DNA of 64,000 nucleotides from Photobacterium pectinilyticum. GTDB taxonomy: Bacteria > Pseudomonadota > Gammaproteobacteria > Enterobacterales > Vibrionaceae. The DNA lies in contig NZ_JANEYT010000004.1 in assembly GCF_024357955.1 (NCBI RefSeq), forward strand, positions 1-64,000, read 5' to 3'. The notes under the pieces are model-generated. The model worked only from the letters and a program-made list of their open reading frames with translations, made no database searches and was not told the origin of the DNA. Positions 36,360-46,510 of the stretch are shown here, in pieces. Position 1 is the stretch's first letter, and every line of letters begins with the position of its first letter. A program made the translations under genes and the position numbers.

Positions 36360-37412
36360 ATGCAAGTTTCCGATTTTGACTTTGACTTACCTGATGAGCT
36401 GATTGCTCGTTATCCACAACCTCAGCGTACTGCTAGCCGCTTGTTACAGTTGACCGGTAATACTGGTGAGCTGGCGCACAAAGGCTTTAAGGATGTACTG
36501 GATCTGGTAGAACCGGGTGATTTGTTAGTGTTCAACAATACCCGAGTGATCCCTGCGCGTTTATTTGGTCGCAAAGCATCTGGCGGTAAGATGGAAGTCT
36601 TGGTTGAGCGTATGCTGGATGACAAGAGTATTCTTGCCCACGTACGTGCGTCAAAATCACCTAAACCGGGTAATGAATTGTTCCTTGGTGAGAATGATGA
36701 GTATCAGGCAGAAATGGTTGCCCGCCATGACGCATTGTTCGAAATCCGCTTTAACAGCGACAAAACGGTGTTGGAAATCCTAGAAGAAGTAGGCCACATG
36801 CCGCTTCCTCCTTATATTGACCGCCCTGATGAAGACTCTGATAAAGAGCGCTACCAAACGGTATACAACGCCAAGCCGGGAGCGGTGGCAGCCCCAACGG
36901 CCGGCCTGCACTTTGACGATGAGTTGATGGCAGATCTCAAGGCGAAAGGGGTGAACTTTGCCTTTGTTACCTTGCATGTTGGCGCAGGAACTTTCCAGCC
37001 GGTGCGCGTTGATAATATCAACGACCACCACATGCATGCCGAATATGTTGAAGTGCCTGAAGACGTTGTTACGGCAATTAATGCCACCAAGGCCAATGGC
37101 AAGCGTGTCATTGCGGTAGGGACGACATCGGTACGCTCTCTGGAGAGTGCCGCCCAAGATGCTAAGCAGAAAGGCACAGAGCTGAAGCCATTTTTCGGCG
37201 ATACCGAAATCTTCATCTACCCAGGTTATGAGTACCAGTTGATTGATGTATTGATCACCAACTTCCACTTGCCAGAATCTACTCTGATCATGTTGGTGAG
37301 TGCTTTTGCTGGTTACGAGAATACGATGAACGCTTACAAGCAAGCTGTTGAAAATAAATACCGTTTCTTCAGCTATGGTGACTCGATGTTCATTACCCGC
37401 AAAACCGTGTAA
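36360..37412 (+). CDS. queA: S-adenosylmethionine:tRNA ribosyltransferase-isomerase QueA
   Basis: Transfers and isomerises the ribosyl group of SAM to 7-aminomethyl-7-deazaguanine in tRNA, giving epoxyqueuosine. Conserved [58 protein letters not shown] and [19 protein letters not shown]. Two adjacent ATGs at 36357 and 36360; the second is better spaced from AGGG and aligns with the E. coli start, giving 350 residues. tgt follows in the same direction after a hairpin, as in other gammaproteobacteria. Confidence 0.96.
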   Translation: MQVSDFDFDLPDELIARYPQPQRTASRLLQLTGNTGELAHKGFKDVLDLVEPGDLLVFNNTRVIPARLFGRKASGGKMEVLVERMLDDKSILAHVRASKSPKPGNELFLGENDEYQAEMVARHDALFEIRFNSDKTVLEILEEVGHMPLPPYIDRPDEDSDKERYQTVYNAKPGAVAAPTAGLHFDDELMADLKAKGVNFAFVTLHVGAGTFQPVRVDNINDHHMHAEYVEVPEDVVTAINATKANGKRVIAVGTTSVRSLESAAQDAKQKGTELKPFFGDTEIFIYPGYEYQLIDVLITNFHLPESTLIMLVSAFAGYENTMNAYKQAVENKYRFFSYGDSMFITRKTV

Positions 37413-37445
37413 TCGTATTTTTCATTGACGAAGTCAGTGTTACTT

Positions 37446-37475
37446 AAGGCTGCATTTGTTAAAATGCAGCCTTTG
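37446..37475 (+). terminator. Hairpin terminator after queA
   Basis: AAGGCTGCATTT and AAATGCAGCCTT form a 12-bp stem with a short loop; the right arm ends in CTTTGT, so the T-run is weak. Bases 37476-37676 upstream of tgt must contain its promoter; no gene is seen there. Confidence 0.65.
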
Positions 37476-37577
37476 TACGTTTCATCTCTCGGCGAAAAGC
37501 CCAGACGATGACATATTCTTCCACTAGGCTTTAGGGCGGAGTGGAACACCTGCACTCTTATTGGCAGGTATGTTTAG

Positions 37578-38807
<1,230 letters not shown>

Positions 38808-38823
38808 TCGAGGACGTTAGTAA

Positions 38824-39156
38824 ATGAGTCTGATCTCTCAAGCACACGCGGCAGCGGAAGGTGCACCACAGGGCGGCGGTATGCAGCTATTTATCATGCT
38901 TGGCCTTTTTGCCGTAATCTTCTACTTCATGATTTACCGCCCGCAGGCGAAACGTGTGAAAGAGCACAAAACCCTGATGTCTTCTATGGGCAAAGGTGAT
39001 GAAGTGCTTACCAGCGGTGGCCTTGTTGGCAAAATCGCCAAGGTTTCTGAAGAAAACGACTACATTGTTATCGGTCTGAACGATACTACCGAAGTGACTA
39101 TCAAAAAAGACTTCGTTACTGCCGTTCTGCCAAAAGGCACAATGAAGTCTCTGTAA
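38824..39156 (+). CDS. yajC: Preprotein translocase accessory subunit YajC
   Basis: Small inner-membrane protein that associates with SecDF. One membrane helix (MQLFIMLGLFAVIFYFMIYRP, about residues 20-40) then a cytoplasmic SH3-like region (RVKEHKTLMSSMGKGDEVLTS). 110 residues, same as E. coli. GAGG lies 9 bases before the ATG. It lies 16 bp after tgt and 25 bp before secD, in one operon. Confidence 0.97.
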   Translation: MSLISQAHAAAEGAPQGGGMQLFIMLGLFAVIFYFMIYRPQAKRVKEHKTLMSSMGKGDEVLTSGGLVGKIAKVSEENDYIVIGLNDTTEVTIKKDFVTAVLPKGTMKSL

Positions 39157-39181
39157 AAATTTGCTTTGAAGGATCACTGCA

Positions 39182-41029
39182 GTGCTAAACCGTTATCCCT
39201 TGTGGAAGAACCTGATGGTAGTGTTCGCATTACTTATCGGTTTGCTCTACGCACTTCCCAATGTATACGGTGAAGATCCAGCAATTCAAATCTCCGGGGC
39301 GCGTGGCGCCTCGGCAGATATGTCCACGCTGGATGCCGTCACCGAAGATTTGGAACAAAATCAAATCTCTTATAAATCAGTCGCTTTCGAAAACGGTACT
39401 GTCCTGGTCCGCTTTAACGACACTGATACCCAAATCAGTGCTCGCGATATTCTTAACGAACAGCTTGGTGACGATTTCGTTGTCGCCCTCAACCTTGCCG
39501 CTTCGACTCCTGACTGGCTTGAATCCATCGGCGCTAACCCAATGAAACTGGGTCTTGACCTGCGTGGCGGTGTGCATTTCTTGATGGAAGTCGATATGGA
39601 CGCAGCAATGGAAAAATTGCTGGGCCAGCAAGAAGAAACATTCCGTACTGAATTACGTGAAGCGAAAATTCGTTATCGCGCAATCAGCAAAACCGATGAG
39701 GCTGTCGAAGTTCGTCTGCGTAATGTAGAGCAATTGGCAGAAGCCAAGCGTGAGCTACAGCGTCTTCATCCGGATATGTTGTTTACCGACACAACTAGCG
39801 GCTTCTTGCTAAGTGCGACATTCACCGATGCGCGCCTGCAGGAAATCCGTAATTACGCAGTCAACCAGAACATCACTATCCTGCGTAACCGTGTTAACGA
39901 ACTGGGCGTGGCCGAGCCATTGGTTCAGCGCCAGGGTGCCAACCGCATCGTAGTGGAGCTTCCAGGTGTTCAAGATACTGCCCGTGCCAAGGAAATCCTC
40001 GGTGCCACAGCAACGCTTGAGTTCCGTGAAGTGGATAACTCGGCTGACCTAGCGGCAGCGGCTTCTGGCCGTGTTCCTCCGGGTAGCGAAGTGAAGTTCA
40101 CTCGTGATAGCCGTCCTGTTGTGCTGAAAAAGCGTGTGATCCTATCGGGTTCTCACATTACTGACGCCAGCTCAAGTGCCGATGAATATGGCCGCCCTCA
40201 GGTAAACATTTCGCTAGACAGCGAAGGTGGTAGCAAGATGACAGCCTTCTCGCGTAATAACGTGGGCAAGCTGATGGCGACTGTCTTTACTGAATATAAA
40301 GACAGTGGCGAGCGTGAAGAAAGTGGCAAGGTTATCCTGGAAAAACACGAAGAAGTGATTAACCAGGCAACTATCCAGACTGCGCTAGGCCGTAACTTCC
40401 GTATTACCGGTATCGACTCGCAGGCTGAAGCCCATAACTTGGCGCTACTGCTACGAGCTGGTGCACTGATTGCTCCTATCTCAATTGTCGAAGAACGTAC
40501 CATTGGTCCATCAATGGGTCAGCAGAACATTGATATGGGTATCCAGGCGATGATCTGGGGTATGGTTGCAGTTATGCTGTTTACCCTTATTTACTACCGT
40601 CGCTTTGGTCTATTTGCCAATATGGCGCTATTGATGAACCTGGTACTGATTATCGGTGTGATGTCGATGATCCCGGGTGCAACCATGACCTTGCCGGGTA
40701 TTGCCGGTATCGTTCTGACGGTAGGTATGGCGGTTGATGCCAACGTACTGATTTTCGAACGTATCCGTGAAGAGCTTCGCGAGGGCCGCAGCCCGCAGCA
40801 TGCGATTCAGCAGGGTTATGCCAATGCCTTCAGTACGATTGCCGATGCCAACATTACCACCTTGATCACTGCAATTATCTTGTTTGCCGTGGGTACCGGT
40901 GCGATTAAAGGTTTCGCTGTGACGTTATCAATTGGTATTTTGACTTCCATGTTCACGGCCATTATTGGTACTCGTGCACTGGTTAACTTGGTTTACGGCG
41001 GTAAGCGCGTCGATAAACTGTCGATCTAA
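39182..41029 (+). CDS. secD: Protein translocase subunit SecD
   Basis: RND-fold membrane protein that uses proton motive force to complete protein export. GTG start at 39182 with AAGGA upstream, opening [20 protein letters not shown]. First helix, large periplasmic P1 domain, [18 protein letters not shown] motif, then five C-terminal helices with [23 protein letters not shown] (transmembrane Asp). 615 residues, identical to E. coli length. Followed by secF with 12 bases between. Confidence 0.97.
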   Translation: MLNRYPLWKNLMVVFALLIGLLYALPNVYGEDPAIQISGARGASADMSTLDAVTEDLEQNQISYKSVAFENGTVLVRFNDTDTQISARDILNEQLGDDFVVALNLAASTPDWLESIGANPMKLGLDLRGGVHFLMEVDMDAAMEKLLGQQEETFRTELREAKIRYRAISKTDEAVEVRLRNVEQLAEAKRELQRLHPDMLFTDTTSGFLLSATFTDARLQEIRNYAVNQNITILRNRVNELGVAEPLVQRQGANRIVVELPGVQDTARAKEILGATATLEFREVDNSADLAAAASGRVPPGSEVKFTRDSRPVVLKKRVILSGSHITDASSSADEYGRPQVNISLDSEGGSKMTAFSRNNVGKLMATVFTEYKDSGEREESGKVILEKHEEVINQATIQTALGRNFRITGIDSQAEAHNLALLLRAGALIAPISIVEERTIGPSMGQQNIDMGIQAMIWGMVAVMLFTLIYYRRFGLFANMALLMNLVLIIGVMSMIPGATMTLPGIAGIVLTVGMAVDANVLIFERIREELREGRSPQHAIQQGYANAFSTIADANITTLITAIILFAVGTGAIKGFAVTLSIGILTSMFTAIIGTRALVNLVYGGKRVDKLSI

Positions 41030-41041
41030 GGAGACGCTGAC

Positions 41042-41989
41042 ATGTTTCAGATAATGAAAGCGGATAAGGTGATCGACTTTATGCGCTGGTCGAAAGTGGC
41101 ATTTGTCCTTTCGGTTCTTATGATTCTCGCGGCCATTGGTACCGTGACCACCCAGAAACTAAACTGGGGCTTGGATTTCACCGGCGGTACTCTGATTGAA
41201 GTGGGCTTTGAACAGCCTGCCGATTTAGGCCTGATCCGTGAATCGCTGGAAGATGCAGGTTTTGGTGATGCCATAGTGCAGAACTTCGGTACTGCACGGG
41301 ATGTCATGGTTCGCCTTCAGCCGCGTGAAGATGCAAAAGGCGAGAAGCTGGGTAACCAGATCATCGATGCATTGAAAGTGGGTACCGGTCAACCAGTAGA
41401 AATGCGCCGTATCGAGTTTGTTGGCCCGAATGTTGGGGACGAACTGGCCGAAGCGGGTGGCTTGGCGATCTTGGTGTCGCTGATCTGTATCTTGCTATAC
41501 GTATCCGTTCGTTTTGAATGGCGTCTGGCGGCTGGTGCAGTACTGGCATTGGCGCACGATGTGATTATCACCATCGGTATCTTTTCGTTTACTCAGATCG
41601 AGATCGACCTGACTATCGTAGCAGCCTTGCTGACGGTTGTTGGTTACTCGCTCAACGATACCATTGTTGTCTTCGACCGGATCCGAGAGAACTTCCGCAA
41701 GATGCGTAAGGGTGATGCCATAGAGGTCATGAATAACTCGGTGACTCAAACCCTGAGCCGTACCTTGATCACCTCGGCGACCACTTTGTTTGTGGTTATT
41801 GCGCTGTTCTTGAAAGGCGGTACCATGATCCACGGTTTTGCCGCAGCTTTGCTGATTGGTATCACTGTCGGTACTTACTCGTCTATCTACGTCGCTTCGG
41901 CACTGGCACTGAAGCTGGGTATTGTCCGTGAGCACTTGATGCCACCACAAGTAGACAAAGAAGGTGAAGAGTTTGATGCCATGCCTTAA
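41042..41989 (+). CDS. secF: Protein translocase subunit SecF
   Basis: Partner of SecD in the Sec accessory complex. Six-helix RND half: N-terminal helix, periplasmic loop with LDFTGGTLIEVGFEQ, then the helix bundle with LLTVVGYSLNDTIVVFDRIREN. 315 residues (E. coli 323). A terminator follows, then the IS200/IS605 element. Confidence 0.97.
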   Translation: MFQIMKADKVIDFMRWSKVAFVLSVLMILAAIGTVTTQKLNWGLDFTGGTLIEVGFEQPADLGLIRESLEDAGFGDAIVQNFGTARDVMVRLQPREDAKGEKLGNQIIDALKVGTGQPVEMRRIEFVGPNVGDELAEAGGLAILVSLICILLYVSVRFEWRLAAGAVLALAHDVIITIGIFSFTQIEIDLTIVAALLTVVGYSLNDTIVVFDRIRENFRKMRKGDAIEVMNNSVTQTLSRTLITSATTLFVVIALFLKGGTMIHGFAAALLIGITVGTYSSIYVASALALKLGIVREHLMPPQVDKEGEEFDAMP

Positions 41990-42016
41990 TGGTGGTGTGT
42001 TAACTCTTTGAATTAA

Positions 42017-42045
42017 AAGCGGAGCCAATGTGCTCCGTTTTTTTA
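42017..42045 (+). terminator. Terminator after secF
   Basis: GCGGAGC and GCTCCG(T) enclose a short loop, followed by seven T. The mobile element begins a few bases further on, so the insertion did not disrupt it. Confidence 0.85.
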
Positions 42046-42113
42046 TCCAAATACCCCGAGAAAACCCAGTGATCTCGAAGAGTCGCTGGGATGAATCGGG
42101 GTGCTCTTAAATA

Positions 42114-42509
42114 TCAACCTTGCTCCTGAATATAACGTCGAATAGTTTCTTCAGAAGCATTACCTATTGAGCAAGCAAAATACCCATCTGACCAGAAGGT
42201 TCTCTCCCTCCAGAAATGTCGATACAAAAATGGAAATTCCTTCCATAACGTTAACGTCGTCTGTTGCTTAATACGACGAACGTATTGAGATACAGAATAA
42301 CGAGGCGTGATCGCTATCAAGACATGCAGATGATCGCGGTCAACTTCCATTTCCTCAGTGGTGAACTCAGACCTATCAGCAAGTTCGGCAAGAGAAAGTT
42401 TTAATGTTTCTGTTACTTTTCCAATCAGCAGAGGTTTTCGATATTTTACCACTAGAATCACATGGATGAGTAAAAGAAACTTAGTATGTGAAGACGTTGA
42501 GTATTCCAT
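42114..42509 (-). CDS. tnpA: IS200/IS605 transposase TnpA (HUH Y1)
   Basis: Single-strand DNA transposase acting as a dimer on subterminal hairpins. ATG at 42509 preceded by CAGG gives 131 residues. The VVKYRKPLL segment, the HUH metal motif His60-Leu-His62 (DHLHVLI), and the C-terminal helix with Tyr126 (ETIRRYIQEQ), the likely nucleophile, are present, as is the FWRERTFWSDGYFACSIGN block. All catalytic residues are intact, so it appears functional. The open frame extends 13 codons upstream without similarity. It is divergent from tnpB with 37 bp between starts. Confidence 0.92.
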   Translation of the reverse strand: MEYSTSSHTKFLLLIHVILVVKYRKPLLIGKVTETLKLSLAELADRSEFTTEEMEVDRDHLHVLIAITPRYSVSQYVRRIKQQTTLTLWKEFPFLYRHFWRERTFWSDGYFACSIGNASEETIRRYIQEQG

Positions 42510-42546
42510 ATTGAAACCTGTATATTTAACCAGTAGCATACAGGCC

Positions 42547-43791
42547 ATGATAACCCAGACTCTCCGGTATAAATACCGACTCGACCCGTCCGAAGCACAA
42601 GCTGAACAGCTTGCGCAATTTGGCGCGTGGAACCGAGGCGTCTGGAATCTCCTCCTTTGTGAGACTACTCAACAATACGAGAAAGATAAAACTTTTCTTT
42701 TTTACAAACAGTTTGCAGATAAACTCAAAGAGCTTAAACCTCAAAGTGGCTTTGAGTGGCTAAAGTCTTTTGATTCGGCGGCGGCACAACAGGTCGCACG
42801 GGACTTAGATCAGGCTATCCGTGAAGGCACCGACAAGGTCAACCAGAAAGCTTTCCCGAAGCATAAAGTTACCTACCGTAAGAAAAAGTTAAATAATGAT
42901 AGCTTCCGGTGCGTAAATACTAATAACTCTGTTCGTATCGAAGATGGACGTTTAAGGCTTCCTAAGATTGGATTTGTACCAATCCGACAGCATCGAGCAT
43001 TGCCGAATTTAATCAAGTCATGCACAGTGATCTACCAAGCTGGTAAGTGGTACGCATCGTTTACTCAAGAGGTCGCTTGTCGTTCAGCAAAAGAGCTTCT
43101 TAAAGGGATCGTTGGTTATGACATTAACTCCGAGCACACAGTTGTTGGTTCGAACGGATACTACGTCCCAAACCCAAAGTTTCTCAAGAAATCAAAGGAT
43201 AAATTAAAACAGTTGCAGCGCCAGTTGAGTCGTCGCAAGAAAGGCTCCAATCGCTGGAATAAATCAAAACTCCGCTTGCAAAAACAGCACAAAAAGATCG
43301 GAAATCAGCGCCTCGCATTTGCGCACGAAGTGTCCTGCACGATAGCCAAGAGTAGTGATATTGTCGTTTTCGAAGATCTGAATGTGAAGGCTATGCAGAA
43401 GTGGAATGGACACATGATTAAGGATAATGTCATGGGTCTAATCACCAACCTGACTGAGTACAAGGTGGCTCGGCTAGGTGGTGTGTTTGAACAAATAGGG
43501 CGCTATGAGCGTTCGACAGGTGTTTGCCATGTTTGCGGTACGGAACATCGTCTGTCATTGAAGCAGCGACATTTTAAATGCCTGAATTGTGAAGAAGTGC
43601 AGATGCGTGATGAGGCTGCGGCAATAACCATTGAGCGTAAGGGCGAAACAAAATTAAGTGCGGCTGGGATAGTCGTGCATCAAGACGGGTTAACACCCGT
43701 AGCTCAGACGAAATTCTGCGGTAAAACGAGAGTCTTCACCCGTTCAGGTGTGAAGTTGCAGTTGGAACCTGAGCAAAAGAAAGCGGCATAA
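42547..43791 (+). CDS. tnpB: IS605 OrfB / TnpB RNA-guided nuclease
   Basis: TnpB, the RuvC-like RNA-guided DNA nuclease ancestral to Cas12. The ATG at 42547 gives MITQTLRYKYRLDPSEAQ, the typical N-terminus, and 414 residues. RuvC residues: Asp192 (VGYDINSEHT), Glu276 (VVFEDLNVKAM), Asp355 (MRDEAAAITIE). Zinc finger CHVCGTEH...CLNC sits between the last two. All are intact. The guide RNA (reRNA/omega RNA) is expected to overlap the tnpB 3' end and the right-end hairpin at 43806-43848. The frame upstream to 42358 is antisense to tnpA and not part of it. Confidence 0.93.
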   Translation: MITQTLRYKYRLDPSEAQAEQLAQFGAWNRGVWNLLLCETTQQYEKDKTFLFYKQFADKLKELKPQSGFEWLKSFDSAAAQQVARDLDQAIREGTDKVNQKAFPKHKVTYRKKKLNNDSFRCVNTNNSVRIEDGRLRLPKIGFVPIRQHRALPNLIKSCTVIYQAGKWYASFTQEVACRSAKELLKGIVGYDINSEHTVVGSNGYYVPNPKFLKKSKDKLKQLQRQLSRRKKGSNRWNKSKLRLQKQHKKIGNQRLAFAHEVSCTIAKSSDIVVFEDLNVKAMQKWNGHMIKDNVMGLITNLTEYKVARLGGVFEQIGRYERSTGVCHVCGTEHRLSLKQRHFKCLNCEEVQMRDEAAAITIERKGETKLSAAGIVVHQDGLTPVAQTKFCGKTRVFTRSGVKLQLEPEQKKAA

Positions 43792-43870
43792 GAATGCCGC
43801 CGAAGCCCTGTGATCTCGCTTCAGCGAGTCGCTGGGTAGTTCACGGGTAGAATTGGCTATTGGCTATTCG
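43780..43870 (+). ncRNA. Predicted omega (guide) RNA region of the IS605 element
   Basis: By analogy with characterised TnpB systems, the guide scaffold is the sense-strand transcript covering the end of tnpB and the structured right end. Here that contains CTCGC TTCA GCGAG inside the CCC...GGG stem, and the guide would be the flanking bases after the cleavage site near 43848. Inference from family behaviour; boundaries approximate. Confidence 0.4.
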
Positions 43871-43979
43871 GTTTTGCGCCTTTCTTGTCGGCTGAAGATC
43901 CTGTCATGGTAGCGTCTACGGCTTTACCGCAACCGCCTCATTGGGCATTGTTGGTACGCAGGAGAAGTGGCGTTGTTTA

Positions 43980-44027
43980 ATACCAACCTACATAAATACT
44001 TGATCAACTACTTATCCAGATTGGTAT
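43980..44027 (+). repeat. 48-bp short form of the palindromic repeat
   Basis: Starts ATACCAACCT, joins at TGATCA, ends AGATTGGTAT. It equals the full 162-bp element minus exactly 114 bp, the distance between its two TGATCA sites. The 43849-43979 stretch between it and the IS contains no recognisable gene. Confidence 0.88.
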
Positions 44028-44032
44028 AAATA

Positions 44033-44072
44033 TAAAAAAACGCCCCGGTGATTTTCATCACCGGGGCGTTTG
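44033..44072. terminator. Strong terminator downstream of suhB
   Basis: CGCCCCGGTGAT and ATCACCGGGGCG form a 12-bp stem with a TTTC loop; A-run on the left (T-run for minus-strand suhB), TTTGTTGTTTT on the right. Confidence 0.92.
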
Positions 44073-44092
44073 TTGTTTTGGCTTAGCGAGAA

Positions 44093-44893
44093 TTACTTCG
44101 CTAGTGCTTCGCTACCGTGTTCACGGATTTTGCTAAGCAGTGGCTTAACTACGCGAGCGTTACCAGCTACGATGTTGCCAGATACAAGGTAGTTAGTGTT
44201 GCCAGTGAAGTCAGTACAGATAGCACCAGCTTCGCGCGCGATTAGTTCACCAGCGGCAATTTCCCAAGGCTTAAGACCTAGGCGGAATAGACCGTCAACA
44301 CGGCCAGCTGCTAGGTAACATAGGTCTAGAGCTGCACAACCTGATTGGCGCATATCGTCACATTCAACGAATAGAGCGCTCTGAATCTTGAGGTAGCTTT
44401 CAGCGTGCTGTTTAGCATCAAACGGTAGGCCAGTTGCTAGAGTGGTGCCGGTAAGGTCACGAGGCTGAGAAGCACGTAGACGCTGGCTATTTAGCTGTGC
44501 GCCTGAGCCACGAGTAGCAGTGAAAAGCTCGTTACGCATAGGGTCGTAAACGGCTGCGACTTCAGTGCGGCCGCGCATGCGTAGTGCAACAGAGATTGCA
44601 TAGTGAGGGTAACCACGAACGAAGTTCTTGGTGCCATCCACTGGGTCAATGATCCATTGACATTCTTTGTCCTTGCCTTCAATCGTACCGCTTTCCGCTG
44701 CAATGATGCAGTGGTCAGGGTAAGACTTACGGATAGTGTCGATAATGATAGCTTCTGCTTCGTTATCGATGTTGGTAACAACATCATTGCCTTTATTGGC
44801 AACTTCAATAGCTTGTGATTTTTCTAGAGATTTAATGACATGGTCACCTGCCTTTCGTGCAGCACGAATGGCAATGTTCAGCATAGGATGCAT
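44093..44893 (-). CDS. suhB: Inositol-1-monophosphatase / NusG-associated factor SuhB
   Basis: Mg-dependent, Li-sensitive phosphatase fold; in E. coli it also binds RNA polymerase in the rRNA antitermination complex. MHPMLNIAIRAARKAGDHV, IAAESGTIEGK, metal motif WIIDPVDGTKNFVRGYP (DPxDGT), and C-terminal LKPWEIAAGELIAREAGA are conserved. 266 residues. Strong codon bias. Divergent from trmJ across about 230 bp, the usual Vibrio and E. coli arrangement. Confidence 0.96.
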   Translation of the reverse strand: MHPMLNIAIRAARKAGDHVIKSLEKSQAIEVANKGNDVVTNIDNEAEAIIIDTIRKSYPDHCIIAAESGTIEGKDKECQWIIDPVDGTKNFVRGYPHYAISVALRMRGRTEVAAVYDPMRNELFTATRGSGAQLNSQRLRASQPRDLTGTTLATGLPFDAKQHAESYLKIQSALFVECDDMRQSGCAALDLCYLAAGRVDGLFRLGLKPWEIAAGELIAREAGAICTDFTGNTNYLVSGNIVAGNARVVKPLLSKIREHGSEALAK

Positions 44894-45127
44894 AGGATCT
44901 TCCCAACGGATGTTAAAGAACTAAAAAGCGGCGGCGAGTATATCAGAGCTAGGGCAAAAGGGAAGTGGTTATTTTTTATTCGCGCAGTCGCTGTAAAGTC
45001 AACGGCCAGGATCCTCTCCACTACTGAGCTCGTTTAGGTATAAAGTTTTTACATGTTTTCACCATTTTTAAAATCTCTGTGTTAAAATCTGTCGGTTCGA
45101 TTGATAGAGTTGAAAGTTGCACCTCCT

Positions 45128-45859
45128 ATGTTAGATAAAGTCAGTGTAGTTCTTGTGGGAACATCGCATCCCGGAAATATTGGTTCTGCGGCCAGAGCGA
45201 TGAAAGTTATGGGATTGACCAACCTGATTTTGGTTGATCCAGCCTGTGAGGTTGATGAGAAAACCTACGCGTTGGCGGCGGGTGCAGCCGATATTGTTGA
45301 GCAAGCACGAATTGTCTCTAGCCTTGATGAGGCAGTTGCCGATTGTGGTTTGGTTATCGGCTCCAGTGCACGATCACGTACCCTTGAGTGGCCACAGCTA
45401 GACCCTCGCGAATGCGGTATCAAAACCATTGCTGAGGCGCCGTCCCACAATGTGGCTATTTTATTTGGCCGTGAGCGAACAGGGTTGACCAATGAAGAGC
45501 TGCAGCGCTGTCATTGCCACGTCTATATCCCTGCGAATCCAGAATACAGCTCGTTAAACCTAGCGATGGCGGTGCAAACTGTTAGCTATGAAGTGCGCAT
45601 GGCGTTTCTCGAGCAACAAAAACACGCCAACGATGGGTTGGTCGAAGAGTACCCGCGTGCCGCAGAGCTAGAAATGTTCTACGAGCACCTTGAAAAAGTG
45701 GCCAAGCAAACTCAGTTTATCAATAAGAAGCACCCTGGCATGGTAATGGCGAAGCTTCGTCGCTTATTTACCCGTGCTCGCCCTGAGTCCCAGGAGTTGA
45801 ATATTCTGCGCGGTATCTTATCCTCGGTTGAAAAATCGCTCGAACATAAAGACAAATAG
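45128..45859 (+). CDS. trmJ: tRNA (cytidine/uridine-2'-O-)-methyltransferase TrmJ
   Basis: SPOUT-class enzyme methylating ribose of position 32. The ATG at 45128 gives [20 protein letters not shown], aligned with E. coli TrmJ; 243 residues. Knot motifs: [35 protein letters not shown]-type segment [13 protein letters not shown], and [17 protein letters not shown]. An upstream TTG at 45101 has no support. The ATG has no obvious Shine-Dalgarno; CACCTCC lies directly upstream, complementary to a Shine-Dalgarno rather than matching one. iscR follows after the tandem IscR sites. Confidence 0.94.
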   Translation: MLDKVSVVLVGTSHPGNIGSAARAMKVMGLTNLILVDPACEVDEKTYALAAGAADIVEQARIVSSLDEAVADCGLVIGSSARSRTLEWPQLDPRECGIKTIAEAPSHNVAILFGRERTGLTNEELQRCHCHVYIPANPEYSSLNLAMAVQTVSYEVRMAFLEQQKHANDGLVEEYPRAAELEMFYEHLEKVAKQTQFINKKHPGMVMAKLRRLFTRARPESQELNILRGILSSVEKSLEHKDK

Positions 45860-45880
45860 ACACATTAACTTTATGGTTAA

Positions 45881-45930
45881 AAACCTGACTAAAACAGTCA
45901 GGTAAATACTTGACCATTTTAGTCGGGTAT
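45881..45930 (+). promoter_or_regulatory. Two adjacent type 1 IscR binding sites
   Basis: Two 25-bp imperfect palindromes lie back to back: 45881-45905 with halves ACCTGACT and AGTCAGGT, and 45906-45930 with ATACTTGACC and AGTCGGGTAT. Both fit the type 1 IscR consensus with AGTC-type half-sites around an AT-rich centre. They overlap the expected iscR promoter, so holo-IscR should repress the operon. Confidence 0.85.
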
Positions 45931-45972
45931 GCGACACTCCCTCTCATAGACAAACGTGGGTAGCGGTGTGTT

Positions 45973-46479
45973 ATGAGATTGACATCAAAAGGAAGATACG
46001 CAGTCACGGCCATGTTAGATGTGGCTTTGCACTCTCAGGATGGTCCGGTTCCTCTCGCTGATATTTCAGAGCGACAGGGGATTTCGTTGTCCTATCTGGA
46101 ACAGTTATTTTCTCGCTTGCGCAAGGCTGGCCTTGTTGCCAGTGTTCGTGGACCGGGTGGGGGTTATCGCCTCGGCGAAGATGCCAACAATATCGCTGTA
46201 GGGATGGTAATTGCTGCGGTCGATGAGTCGGTAGATGCGACAAAGTGTCACGGCAAAGCTGATTGCCAAGGTGGTGTTCGATGCCTGACACACACGCTAT
46301 GGCGTGATTTAAGCTCCCGTATCAGCGGCTTTTTGAACAACATCACTCTTGGTGAGTTGATGCAAGATAATGACGTACAAGAAATATCAGATCGTCAGGA
46401 TCAGGTTCTAACTAAGTCGTCATTTGGACATAAAAATACACACGACAGCACCGTAATCGGTGTCGATGTTCGCTCCTAG
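45973..46479 (+). CDS. iscR: Iron-sulfur cluster regulator IscR
   Basis: Rrf2-family regulator. Winged helix at residues about 1-60 ([38 protein letters not shown]); [2Fe-2S] ligands Cys92, Cys98, Cys104 and His107 in [17 protein letters not shown]. 168 residues. First gene of the isc operon, immediately downstream of its own two binding sites. The C-terminal tail is variable among orthologs. Confidence 0.97.
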   Translation: MRLTSKGRYAVTAMLDVALHSQDGPVPLADISERQGISLSYLEQLFSRLRKAGLVASVRGPGGGYRLGEDANNIAVGMVIAAVDESVDATKCHGKADCQGGVRCLTHTLWRDLSSRISGFLNNITLGELMQDNDVQEISDRQDQVLTKSSFGHKNTHDSTVIGVDVRS

Positions 46480-46510
46480 AGACCAGACGTCCGTGTTTTC
46501 GGAGATGAAG

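Larger units (their letters stand above)
42053..43848. mobile_element. IS200/IS605-family insertion sequence with tnpA and tnpB
   Basis: Complete IS605-type element: tnpA (minus) and tnpB (plus) diverge. Both ends carry near-identical hairpins: left CCCAGTGATCTCG with GTCGCTGGG (42065-42090), nested inside ACCCCGA/TCGGGGT (42053-42102); right CCCTGTGATCTCG with GTCGCTGGG (43806-43836), followed by TAGTTCACGGG. There are no terminal inverted repeats or target duplications, as expected for single-strand transposition. Exact cleavage points are not certain from sequence. It lies between the secF terminator and suhB. Confidence 0.9.

Noticed and set aside
43852-43979. About 45-codon open stretch between the IS605 right end and the 48-bp repeat
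   Set aside because: No start signal and no family similarity that I can recognise; probably chance or a decayed fragment.
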